Shown in pieces: positions 1 to 6,677 of a stretch of 12,709 nucleotides of DNA. How positions within the stretch are numbered: position 1 is the stretch's first letter; each line of letters begins with the position of its first letter. The DNA comes from Devosia equisanguinis (GTDB lineage Bacteria > Pseudomonadota > Alphaproteobacteria > Rhizobiales > Devosiaceae): positions 1-12,709 of the forward strand of contig CAMDAL010000084.1 in the NCBI GenBank assembly GCA_945888565.1, given 5' to 3'. A program made the translations under genes and the position numbers. The notes under the pieces were generated by a model that saw nothing but the letters and a program-made list of their open reading frames with translations, searched no databases and had not been told where the DNA came from.

Positions 1-227
1 CCATCGTCTCCGACAATCAGGCGTCCAACGTCGTGGCGTTCGCGCAGCTCGTGCACGGCCAGTGGCAGTAGCCGCTCGGCACTCTGCTGCAGGCTGTCAT
101 CGTAGGCTTCGTGAAGCTCGCGCTGCATGACGCCGACCGAAATCGCTCCGGCTCCGACCCAGAGCAATGCCATGCCCGCAGTGAGTCCGAGCGCGAGGCG
201 GATGGCGATCGAGGGGCGACGCTTCAC
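1..227 (-). CDS. Sensor histidine kinase, N-terminal part (runs off the left edge)
   Basis: Membrane sensor kinase of a two-component system, partner of the response regulator encoded just upstream on the same strand. Only 75 codons are present. The GTG start overlaps the regulator's TGA as GTGA, which implies translational coupling. The protein begins MKRRPSIAIRLALG, followed by one hydrophobic segment at about residues 7-30. A polar, presumably periplasmic stretch follows, with the motif REL-HEAYDDSLQQSAERLLPLA at about residues 37-58, as in QseC/TctE-type kinases. The HisKA and ATPase domains lie outside the window, so the assignment rests on the start, the membrane segment and the partner gene. 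The signal sensed is unknown. Regulation of the adjacent divergent redox operon is inferred from position. Confidence 0.8.
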   Translation of the reverse strand, partial: MKRRPSIAIRLALGLTAGMALLWVGAGAISVGVMQRELHEAYDDSLQQSAERLLPLAVHELRERHDVGRLIVGDD

Positions 228-880
228 GCCTTCACCCGGTAGCCAAGTCCACGAATGGTCTCGACGAAATCCCGCCCGAGTTTCTTGCGCAACCGGCTCA
301 CATAAACCTCCACGGCATTGCTCTCGACCTCGGCGCCGAAGGCGTACAGAGAGTCCTCGATCTCGGGCTTGGTGACTATGCCGCCCCGCCGGGCCAGCAG
401 CCGCTCGACCACAGCCCATTCGCGCGCCGTTAGACTGGCATTCTCGCCGTCCACAAGTGCGGTCCGGCGGCCAAGGTCGATGGTGACCCCTGCCACGGTA
501 ATCTCGGGCGCAGGGCTGCCGCCATACCGCCGGGCGACGGCCGCGATGCGGGCGCCCATCTCGAAAAGATCGAACGGCTTGACGAGGTAGTCGTCGGCGC
601 CGGAGTTCAGCCCTTCGATGCGCACGGCGATCTGATCCTGCGCGGTGGTGATGATCACGGGAACCGTGCTGCCCGCCGAGCGCAGGTCCCGCAGCAGGTC
701 GAGGCCACGGCCATCCGGCAGGTTGAGGTCGAGCAGCACCAGCTCGTAGTTGACGCCGGCGATCGCCAGCCGGGCATCGTCGATCCGCTTCATCCAGTCG
801 ACGGCATGCCCGATGGAAAGCACGTAGTCGCGAATGGCGGCGCCCAGCACATGGTCATCTTCGATCAGCAGGACTCTCAC
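224..880 (-). CDS. OmpR-family response regulator (QseB/PmrA/TctD-like)
   Basis: DNA-binding response regulator of 218 residues. The receiver domain (about 1-115) starts RVLLIEDD with acidic pocket D8/D9. D51 in LLDLNLPDG is the expected phospho-acceptor, T79 and K101 (in LVKPFD) complete the active site. The C-terminal winged helix (about 125-218) contains LTAREWAVVERLL, the recognition-helix segment SNAVEVYVSRLRKKL and the closing ETIRGLGYRV typical of the OmpR/PhoB family. I chose the GTG at 880 because GGGGAG lies 8 bases upstream and the receiver fold begins at once. An upstream ATG at 922 would add 14 residues with no family match. The gene overlaps the kinase gene downstream and is divergent from the DUF2271-PepSY-ApbE operon, its likely target by position. 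Confidence 0.92.
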   Translation of the reverse strand: MRVLLIEDDHVLGAAIRDYVLSIGHAVDWMKRIDDARLAIAGVNYELVLLDLNLPDGRGLDLLRDLRSAGSTVPVIITTAQDQIAVRIEGLNSGADDYLVKPFDLFEMGARIAAVARRYGGSPAPEITVAGVTIDLGRRTALVDGENASLTAREWAVVERLLARRGGIVTKPEIEDSLYAFGAEVESNAVEVYVSRLRKKLGRDFVETIRGLGYRVKA

Positions 881-888
881 GCTTGGCG

Positions 889-894
889 CTCCCC
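889..894 (-). promoter_or_regulatory. Ribosome binding site deciding the response regulator start
   Basis: GGGGAG on the minus strand, 8 bases before the GTG at 880. It supports the shorter GTG start over the upstream ATG at 922. Confidence 0.6.
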
Positions 895-949
895 GCATCC
901 TTCTAGCTGCCGAACCTGACACGAGGCTGAACGAGAAACCGTCCTGGCT

Positions 950-971
950 TCAGCTAGCCGTCAGCTTGGCG
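950..971 (+). promoter_or_regulatory. Tandem 11-bp direct repeat, candidate response regulator box
   Basis: TCAGCTAGCCG (950-960) is followed directly by TCAGCTTGGCG (961-971), matching at 9 of 11 positions with an exact 11-bp period. OmpR/PhoB-family regulators typically bind as head-to-tail dimers on direct repeats with this period. The element lies in the gap between the response regulator gene and the divergent DUF2271 gene, 44 bp before the latter's start, where an activator-type site would be expected. Binding is inferred; a 22-bp repeat could also arise by chance. Confidence 0.45.
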
Positions 972-1000
972 TGATCCATTGCCGGCATCGAACGTGAAAC

Positions 1001-1005
1001 AGGAG
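1001..1005 (+). promoter_or_regulatory. Ribosome binding site deciding the DUF2271 start
   Basis: AGGAG, 9 bases before the GTG at 1015. The chosen start places a classical signal peptide (MKKLISALML) at the very N-terminus. A possible TTG at 979 upstream would precede the signal peptide with unrelated residues. Confidence 0.6.
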
Positions 1006-1014
1006 TATCGCCCC

Positions 1015-1482
1015 GTGAAGAAACTGATTTCAGCCCTGATGCTGGCAACGGCGCTCGTTGCCCCCGGTCTGGCGATGGCGCGGGACATCACCATCGAGAC
1101 CACCATGGTACGATATTCCGGCCACGCGGCCTATGTCGCAGTCTACCTCACCAAACCGGACGGAAGCTATGACTCGACGCTCTGGGTTGCCGGCCGGAAG
1201 ACCAAGTATTACCGCGACCTGCCTGGCTGGATCAGTACGGCGTCTACTGGCGGACAGATCACTCTCGACGGCATCACCGGCGCCAGCGTCGGCAGCGGGA
1301 AAACGCTGACGGTTCATGCCGACCTCGCAGACACGCTGCTCGATGCGGGCTATCAGATCCACGTCGATACCGCAGTCGAGAACGGCTTCCAGTTCAGCGA
1401 CGATGCGGTGATCGACCTCAACTCTGCGCCCGCCACCGTCAGCGGCACGGGTTACGTCAGCAAGATCGCGATCGGTCTATAG
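1015..1482 (+). CDS. Secreted DUF2271 protein, probable ApbE-flavinylated electron carrier
   Basis: Periplasmic protein of 155 residues in the DUF2271 family. A Sec signal peptide is evident (MKK, hydrophobic 4-20, cleavage likely after AMA at residue 22). The mature part is a short beta-rich domain with an aromatic YVAVYLTKPDG strand, LWVAG, KYYRDLPGW and a C-terminal SGTGYVSKIAIGL. Residues 85-94 read DGITGASVGS, which resembles the D-x-x-[S/T]-G-A-[S/T] site to which ApbE attaches FMN in NqrC/RnfG-type FMN-binding domains; Ser91 (codon 1285-1287) would be the acceptor. An ApbE gene two positions downstream and a PepSY reductase gene 10 bases downstream support this. Family membership is recognised from sequence; flavinylation and electron transfer are inferred. 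The start is GTG. Confidence 0.82.
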   Translation: MKKLISALMLATALVAPGLAMARDITIETTMVRYSGHAAYVAVYLTKPDGSYDSTLWVAGRKTKYYRDLPGWISTASTGGQITLDGITGASVGSGKTLTVHADLADTLLDAGYQIHVDTAVENGFQFSDDAVIDLNSAPATVSGTGYVSKIAIGL

Positions 1483-1492
1483 CGAGCATGTC

Positions 1493-3682
1493 ATGCGTAA
1501 TTTCCACGCGCTAGCGGGACTCGGCGCCGCCCTGCTTGTCATCTTCATGGCGGTTACCGGGTTCGTCCTTTCTCTGCAGCCACTTGCCGATGCTGTAATC
1601 ATCCGGTCGTCGGCCGATGCGACCTCTGTGGCGGACGTCGCCGGGCGGGTGTCGCAGACCATGACTGGCGTTGAGCGGCTTGTCCGTTCGGCCTCGGGGC
1701 AACTGGTCGCCTACGGGGTCATTGACGGCGCCAACAGTGCCGTCGTCATCGATCCCCAGACAGGCACAGCGACCGGTGCCTACGAGCCGTCCGCGTTCTT
1801 CACCTTCGTCACCGACCTGCATCGCTCGTTCCTCCTTGGGGACCTTGGCCACGGCGCAGCCGGCGTATCGGCGGTCGCCATTCTGGCGCTGTCGCTCAGC
1901 GGCGTGCTGCTGCTGGTCGCCAAGATGGGCGGCTGGCGCAAGCTCCTTGGCAATTCCCGGGGAACCGGCTCGCAGCGGCTGCACACCGATTTGGCGCGCA
2001 TCGGCGTTGTCGCCCTGCTGCTGACTTCGATGACGGGCGCCTACATGTCGGCCGTGAATTTCGAGTGGCTGCCTGTGACGGCCGGCGAGATGTTCTCCCT
2101 GCCGCCAGCCAGCGCGGGTGAGACCATTGCGCCGGTCGGCTCACTGGCTGCACTCGCTGCGATCCCGTTGTCCGACCTGCGCGAACTCAGCTTTCCGGCG
2201 GCCGGCGATGCGACAGACGTCTTTGCTGTGACGACCACCGCGGGACAGGGCTTTGTCGATCAGGGCACTGGCGAGCTGCTGTCGTTCACGCCCAATGACG
2301 CGTTGCAGCAGGTCTACGAGTTCGTCTATCTGCTGCATACCGGCCAGGGCGCACCGCTGATCGCGCTCGTCGTCGGGCTGGCCGCACTGACTGTGCCCCT
2401 CCTTGCCATCACCGGTACGATCATCTGGTGGACGCGCCGCCGCAACACTCCGCACATTGCCGGCAACGCGGCCTGGCGCGAAGCCGATACCGTCATCCTC
2501 GTTGGTAGCGAGGCCGGCAGCACCTGGGGTTTTGCCGCAACGCTGCACGATGCCCTGCGGCAGCACGGCCAGCGCGTCCATGTCGCCGCGATGAACGACC
2601 TGCGCCGCAGCTATCCCCGCGCAACGCGGCTCATTGTTCTGGCAGCGACTTATGGCGACGGCGTAGCGCCGGCCTCCGGGCGGCAGTTTCTTGCCAAGCT
2701 GGCCCGCTTCGACTCCACCCCGAGCTTTTCCGTGCTGGGGTTCGGCGACCAGAGCTTTGCCAGGTTCTGCGGCTTTGCTGCCGACGTCGATGCGGCGCTG
2801 CACACCAAAGGCTTGCGGCGCATGGTGCCGATCTACGGTGTTGACCGCCAGTCATCGGCTCACTTTGTCGCCTGGGGGACGCTGCTAGGGGAGCAACTGG
2901 GTCTGCAGTTGGCCCTCACCCACGTCCCGGTGCTGCCAGCGACCTGCAAGCTCGTCCTTGCAGAGCGGACGCTCTACGGCATGGAAGTCCAGGCGCCGGT
3001 GGTTGTCCTGCGCTTCGCAGCCGCCAAATCCGGAACCTGGTTCGGGGCGCGACTGCCGCGCTACGAGGTTGGCGATCTGGTTGGCATCGTGCCGCCCGGC
3101 AGCAACCTGCCGCGCTACTACTCCCTCGCATCGGCCTCCCGGGACGGCATGCTGGAAATCTGCGTGCGGAAGCAGTCGGGCGGGCTCTGCTCGGAGTTCC
3201 TGCACGCGCTGTCTCCCGGCGACGAGATCGACCTCTTCATCCGCCCCAACCCCGATTTCCGGCCGCAGCGCGGACGCCGGCCACTGATCCTGATCGGCGC
3301 TGGAGCCGGGGTTGCTCCGCTTGCCGGGTTCGTGCGCCACAACCACAGCCACCGCCCCGTCCACCTATTTTTCGGAGCGCGCGATCCCGCATCGGACTTT
3401 CTCTATCGCGAGGACCTTCAGGCCGCGCTCGACGATGGCCGCCTCGCCTCGCTGAACACCAGCTTCTCTCGCGTCATTGGTGGCAGCTACGTCCAGTCGA
3501 AACTGCTCGAAGAAGCCGAGAACCTCCGCCAACTGGTCCGGCAGGGTGCCCAGATCATGGTCTGTGGCGGACGGGACATGGCCGATGGCGTGCGGCAGGC
3601 GATCGACGTCTGCCTCGCTCCCCTTGGTCTTTCGGCCAACGACCTCAAACAGAATGGGTTGTATCTCGAAGATGCGTACTGA
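1493..3682 (+). CDS. PepSY-type membrane flavoprotein reductase (flavodoxin plus FAD/NAD(P)H domains)
   Basis: A 729-residue transmembrane oxidoreductase. The N-terminal part is PepSY-associated, with membrane helices at about 8-29, 122-143, 168-188 and 287-311. Histidines H5, H110 (DLHRSFLLGD), H120, H164 (LHTDLARIG) and H282 (LLHTGQG) are placed like possible haem ligands. A flavodoxin-like domain follows (about 332-475; FMN loop VGSEAGSTWG, then LAATYGDG). Last comes a ferredoxin-reductase module: RYYSLAS (541-547) and GGLCS for FAD, GAGAGVAPLAGF (602-613), FFGARDP and CGGRDMADGV for NAD(P)H, and a terminal aromatic Y729. The order resembles sulfite reductase flavoprotein/cytochrome P450 reductase. 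NAD(P)H electrons probably pass FAD, FMN and the membrane to a periplasmic acceptor, likely the DUF2271 protein. The gene starts 10 bases after the DUF2271 stop with only a weak GCGAG site, and overlaps the ApbE gene by 11 bases. Confidence 0.9.
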   Translation: MRNFHALAGLGAALLVIFMAVTGFVLSLQPLADAVIIRSSADATSVADVAGRVSQTMTGVERLVRSASGQLVAYGVIDGANSAVVIDPQTGTATGAYEPSAFFTFVTDLHRSFLLGDLGHGAAGVSAVAILALSLSGVLLLVAKMGGWRKLLGNSRGTGSQRLHTDLARIGVVALLLTSMTGAYMSAVNFEWLPVTAGEMFSLPPASAGETIAPVGSLAALAAIPLSDLRELSFPAAGDATDVFAVTTTAGQGFVDQGTGELLSFTPNDALQQVYEFVYLLHTGQGAPLIALVVGLAALTVPLLAITGTIIWWTRRRNTPHIAGNAAWREADTVILVGSEAGSTWGFAATLHDALRQHGQRVHVAAMNDLRRSYPRATRLIVLAATYGDGVAPASGRQFLAKLARFDSTPSFSVLGFGDQSFARFCGFAADVDAALHTKGLRRMVPIYGVDRQSSAHFVAWGTLLGEQLGLQLALTHVPVLPATCKLVLAERTLYGMEVQAPVVVLRFAAAKSGTWFGARLPRYEVGDLVGIVPPGSNLPRYYSLASASRDGMLEICVRKQSGGLCSEFLHALSPGDEIDLFIRPNPDFRPQRGRRPLILIGAGAGVAPLAGFVRHNHSHRPVHLFFGARDPASDFLYREDLQAALDDGRLASLNTSFSRVIGGSYVQSKLLEEAENLRQLVRQGAQIMVCGGRDMADGVRQAIDVCLAPLGLSANDLKQNGLYLEDAY

Positions 3683-4613
3683 CCTCAGCCAACCTCCGAT
3701 CCAGTCGCTGCCGATCGTCTCGCTGGCCCGACAGGTCATCAATGGACCCACAATGGGGACCCGCTACTCGGCTGTGTTCTGCGCGCCGGCGGGGACCGAC
3801 CACCGCGAACTCAGCCGTGGCCTGCAGGCCGCGGTAGATGCAGTCGACGCCCAGATGTCGACCTGGAAGCCGGACTCCGACCTGATGCGGCTCAATCGCC
3901 TCGAGACCGGCATCTGGTGTGATGTGCCTTCACAGTTGTGCGCGGTGCTCGCTGCCGGTCTTGAGATTGGTCGCCTCTCCGAAGGCGCCTTCGATATCGG
4001 TGTCGGCGACCTCGTTTCGGCCTGGGGCTTCGGAAGCAATCCTGCTGCGGAAAAGCCCCAGGCCGCCGCCAACCCCGGCCCGAGACGCCCGGCACATCTC
4101 TGCCTTGAAATCGATACCGAGCGGCTCCGGGTCCGCAAGCTGACCAAGGTCACCCTCGACCTCTCGGGTATCGCCAAGGGTTTTGGCGTCGATGAACTGG
4201 CCCGGGTCCTGGGCTCGCAGGGTATCGTGCACTTCCTTGTTTCCATCGATGGCGAGCTCTGCGCGTCGGGTGGCAAGCCGGACGGCACACCGTGGCGTGT
4301 CGCCGTCGAAAAACCGAAAGCGGGCAGCCGGGAGCCCGAGGGCGTTCTGGAACTGTTCGATGGCGCCGTCGCCACATCGGGGGACTATCGGCACTTCGTC
4401 GACATCGACGGCGTTCGCTATGGGCACACTATTGATCCCCGTCGGCAGGAACCGGTCGTCAACGGACCAACTGCTGTTACGGTTCTAGCCGAAACCTGCA
4501 TGACCGCCGACGCGTGGGCTACGGCCCTGCTCATCCTCGGCCCGACGGCAGGGGGCGCCATCGCTGCAGCTCATGGGCTCGAAGCTCTCTTCATCAACCG
4601 ACCGCATGACTAG
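3672..4613 (+). CDS. apbE: FAD:protein FMN transferase (ApbE family), no visible signal peptide
   Basis: Transfers FMN from FAD to a Ser/Thr of a target protein in a Mg2+-dependent reaction. The 313-residue product shows the family blocks in order: GPTMGTRYS (25-33), FDIGVG (107-112), DLSGIAKGFGVD (163-174), SIDGEL (191-196), ATSGDYRHF (234-242), GHTIDPR (251-257) and TADAWATAL (278-286), where D280 and T284 are the expected metal ligands. The start at 3672 overlaps the flavoprotein stop by 11 bases, which argues for coupling; an ATG at 3654 is possible. The N-terminus (MRTDLSQPPIQSLP) has no signal peptide or lipobox, unlike many ApbE proteins that act in the periplasm. The enzyme may therefore be cytosolic. 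The likely substrate is the DUF2271 protein of the same operon. Confidence 0.92.
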   Translation: MRTDLSQPPIQSLPIVSLARQVINGPTMGTRYSAVFCAPAGTDHRELSRGLQAAVDAVDAQMSTWKPDSDLMRLNRLETGIWCDVPSQLCAVLAAGLEIGRLSEGAFDIGVGDLVSAWGFGSNPAAEKPQAAANPGPRRPAHLCLEIDTERLRVRKLTKVTLDLSGIAKGFGVDELARVLGSQGIVHFLVSIDGELCASGGKPDGTPWRVAVEKPKAGSREPEGVLELFDGAVATSGDYRHFVDIDGVRYGHTIDPRRQEPVVNGPTAVTVLAETCMTADAWATALLILGPTAGGAIAAAHGLEALFINRPHD

Positions 4614-4861
4614 CCCGTCCAATTCGTGAGGAGCGGGTCTCGCGTCGCGGCCAGGCTTGGGACGCGCGTTTTCGCTGCGGGCTCTTTCGCATCGGCTGAG
4701 GCTGGACTTGAGGAATGCGTTGGGGGTTGAGGGAATTGGCTCAGCGGCGCGGCTTGCCCCGCCGGCTATGGTTCGGCAAGGTGCGGATTCGGCCAGGCGT
4801 TCATCGAAAGGAACGTCCAGCCGGGTGTCGTGCACGACTATATTGAGGAGACGCGCAAGAA

Positions 4862-6151
4862 ATGACGGTCACGCTCTGGTTGACTTCGGCAGGCATCGTC
4901 GTCCTCCTCGCCATGAGTTTCTTCTTCTCGGGGTCGGAAACGGCGCTCACAGCGGCGTCGCGGGCACGCATGCACCAGTTGGCCCGCGCTGGCGATAGGC
5001 GCGCGATCCTCGTGGAGAGCCTGAGGAGCGAGAAGGAAAGGCTTATTGGCGCGATCCTCCTGGGGAACAATGTCGTCAACATCCTCGCCTCGACGCTCGC
5101 GGCCAGCGTGCTCATCGCCGTCTTCGGCGAAGCCGGCATCGCCTATGCGACCATCGCCATGACGGCGGCCGTGGTCATTTTCTCGGAAGTCCTGCCCAAG
5201 ACTATTGCGCTGATCCGTCCCGATGGCTTTGCCCTCGCAGTGGCGCCGGCCGTCCGGGTGGTCGTCGTGGTCTTTGCTCCGGTAACGCTGGCGGTGCAGA
5301 CAATCGTCAACGCGATCCTGCGCGTCTTCGGCTTCGACGCAGATAATGTCAGTGCCGTCTCGGGCCATGATGAAGTTCGCGGCACAGTTGACCTGCTGCA
5401 TTCCGAAGGCGAGATGGTCAAGGGTGACCGCGACATGCTGAGCGGCATCCTCGACCTCAAGGTGCTGACGGTCGGCAACGTGATGGTCCACCGCACCCAG
5501 ATGATTTCGATCGACGCGAACCAGCCGGTAGAGCGACTGGTGGATGAAGTCCTGGCCAGCGCCTTCACCCGTATCCCCATTTATGACGAAGAGCCCGACA
5601 ACATTATCGGCATCATCCACACGAAGGATGTGCTGCGGGCAGTGATGGCGAGTCGCGGCGACCTCAGCCAGATCGACATTCGCCAACTGATGAACGAACC
5701 CTGGTTCATTCCTGAATCGACCAGCGTGCAGGTTCAACTCACCGCCTTCCTCAGGCGCCACGCCCACATGGCGCTGGTGCTCGACGAGTATGGTGTTCTC
5801 GAAGGTTTGGTCACGCTGGAGGACATCATCGAAGAGATCGTCGGCGACATTTCAGACGAACATGACGAACCGGACGACGGGGCCGTCACCGGTATCGCTC
5901 AGCAGCCGGACGGCAGCTACATCGTTGATGCCAGCATTCCAATCCGCGACATCAACCGGGTGCTAGACTGGTCGCTGCCTGATGCCCATGCGAATACCGT
6001 GGCCGGCGTAGTGATCAACGCAGCGAAGATCATCCCCGATGTCGGGCAAAAGGTGACGGCACACGGCTTCACGTTCGCCGTACTGGAGCGCGACCGACTG
6101 CGTGTTGCCAAGGTCAGGATCGTTGCACTGGTACCGGAGCCCGAGGCGTAG
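4862..6151 (+). CDS. CorC/HlyC (CNNM-like) membrane protein with DUF21 and CBS domains
   Basis: A 429-residue member of the CorC/HlyC/UPF0053 family, implicated in Mg2+/Co2+ homeostasis or efflux. Domains in order: a DUF21 membrane domain (about 1-185) with FSGSETALTAASRAR (22-36), LLGNNVVNILAST (67-79) and FSEVLPKT (107-114); a CBS pair (about 200-330) with VMVHRTQM, IPIYDEEPDNIIGIIHTKD and LVLDEYGVLEGLVTLEDIIEEIVGDI; and a C-terminal CorC_HlyC domain (about 340-425). The length is normal for the family. The start ATG has GAGGAG 11 bases upstream, slightly far. The gene stands alone: it is 248 bp from the ApbE gene and is followed by gene debris. Nothing in its surroundings narrows the ion transported. 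Confidence 0.93.
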   Translation: MTVTLWLTSAGIVVLLAMSFFFSGSETALTAASRARMHQLARAGDRRAILVESLRSEKERLIGAILLGNNVVNILASTLAASVLIAVFGEAGIAYATIAMTAAVVIFSEVLPKTIALIRPDGFALAVAPAVRVVVVVFAPVTLAVQTIVNAILRVFGFDADNVSAVSGHDEVRGTVDLLHSEGEMVKGDRDMLSGILDLKVLTVGNVMVHRTQMISIDANQPVERLVDEVLASAFTRIPIYDEEPDNIIGIIHTKDVLRAVMASRGDLSQIDIRQLMNEPWFIPESTSVQVQLTAFLRRHAHMALVLDEYGVLEGLVTLEDIIEEIVGDISDEHDEPDDGAVTGIAQQPDGSYIVDASIPIRDINRVLDWSLPDAHANTVAGVVINAAKIIPDVGQKVTAHGFTFAVLERDRLRVAKVRIVALVPEPEA

Positions 6152-6162
6152 GCGCCGCCCGC

Positions 6163-6237
6163 CCTGGCATAGCCTCGACGCCGATCGGCGCCAGCAAGCT
6201 GACGCAGCTCCAGGGCAACATCGCCGCCACCGAAATC
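6163..6237 (+). pseudogene. Possible aldo/keto reductase C-terminal remnant
   Basis: One plus-strand frame reads STPIGASKLTQLQGNIAATEI (from about 6175). This resembles the NADPH-binding C-terminal segment of aldo/keto reductases (pattern P-I-x-G-A-S-K-x-x-Q-L-x-x-N-x-A-A). It begins immediately after the CorC stop without a start codon, and the reading decays after GluIle into unrelated residues before a TGA near 6303. I see no other part of an aldo/keto reductase. The stretch contains a 12-bp perfect palindrome, CGCCGATCGGCG, at 6179-6190. The match is short, so chance similarity is possible. Confidence 0.4.
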
Positions 6238-6273
6238 GGGCGGAGCGGCAGTCAGACCGATCGCTTACCGGCG

Positions 6274-6648
6274 CTACGTGCGAAGCACCTCACCGATACC
6301 GGTTGACAGAAAATCGGCCACGCGCCGGAACCGGGCATTGCTGCGGACTTCCTCGCTCATCACCAGCAACACTGGCAATGCGCTCAACTTGATGCCTTCG
6401 ACCAGCTCGAGTTCCGCATGGCGCCTGGCGAGGACGAGCTGACCGACCCCCACGCCGGCGCCTGCGAGCAGCATGTTCCATGTCAGCATGCCGTCGTCGG
6501 TCCGCAGCGCAAACTCTTCTCGCGTCAGGCCAATGCCATAGGCGGCGAAGGCGCGGGCGAGGAAGTCAGTGCGATCGAGGCCAATCAGGTCATGATGGTG
6601 CAGATCGTCCTTTATGGAGGCAAAGGGGTATCTGTGGGGTGATCGCGG
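6274..6648 (-). pseudogene. Truncated LysR-family regulator gene, 3' end only
   Basis: A minus-strand frame ending at 6274 encodes about 120 residues matching the C-terminal half of a LysR substrate-binding domain: DLIGLDRTDFLARAF, then REEFALRTDDGMLTWNMLLAGAGVG, then LPVLLVMSEEVRSNARFRRVADFL. The helix-turn-helix and the first half of the effector domain are absent. The frame becomes unrecognisable at about 6650 and runs into the 3' end of the RpiR gene without a credible start. I read it as a relic left by a deletion. An internal ATG at 6489 could start 71 residues, but these lack DNA-binding ability and are unlikely to be functional. Confidence 0.75.
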
Positions 6649-6677
6649 CCCGGAGCGGACGGCGAAAACCTCTCTGC

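Noticed and set aside
4614..4861. Gap before the CorC gene, checked for a small gene, metal riboswitch or terminator
   Set aside because: No frame shows a family-like protein, the only inverted pair is CTTGCC/GGCAAG with a 16-base spacer, and no riboswitch core or T-tailed hairpin is visible.
4838..5767. A 309-codon open frame on the minus strand
   Set aside because: It is antisense to the CorC/HlyC gene, whose domains are clear, and its composition is typical of antisense shadow frames.
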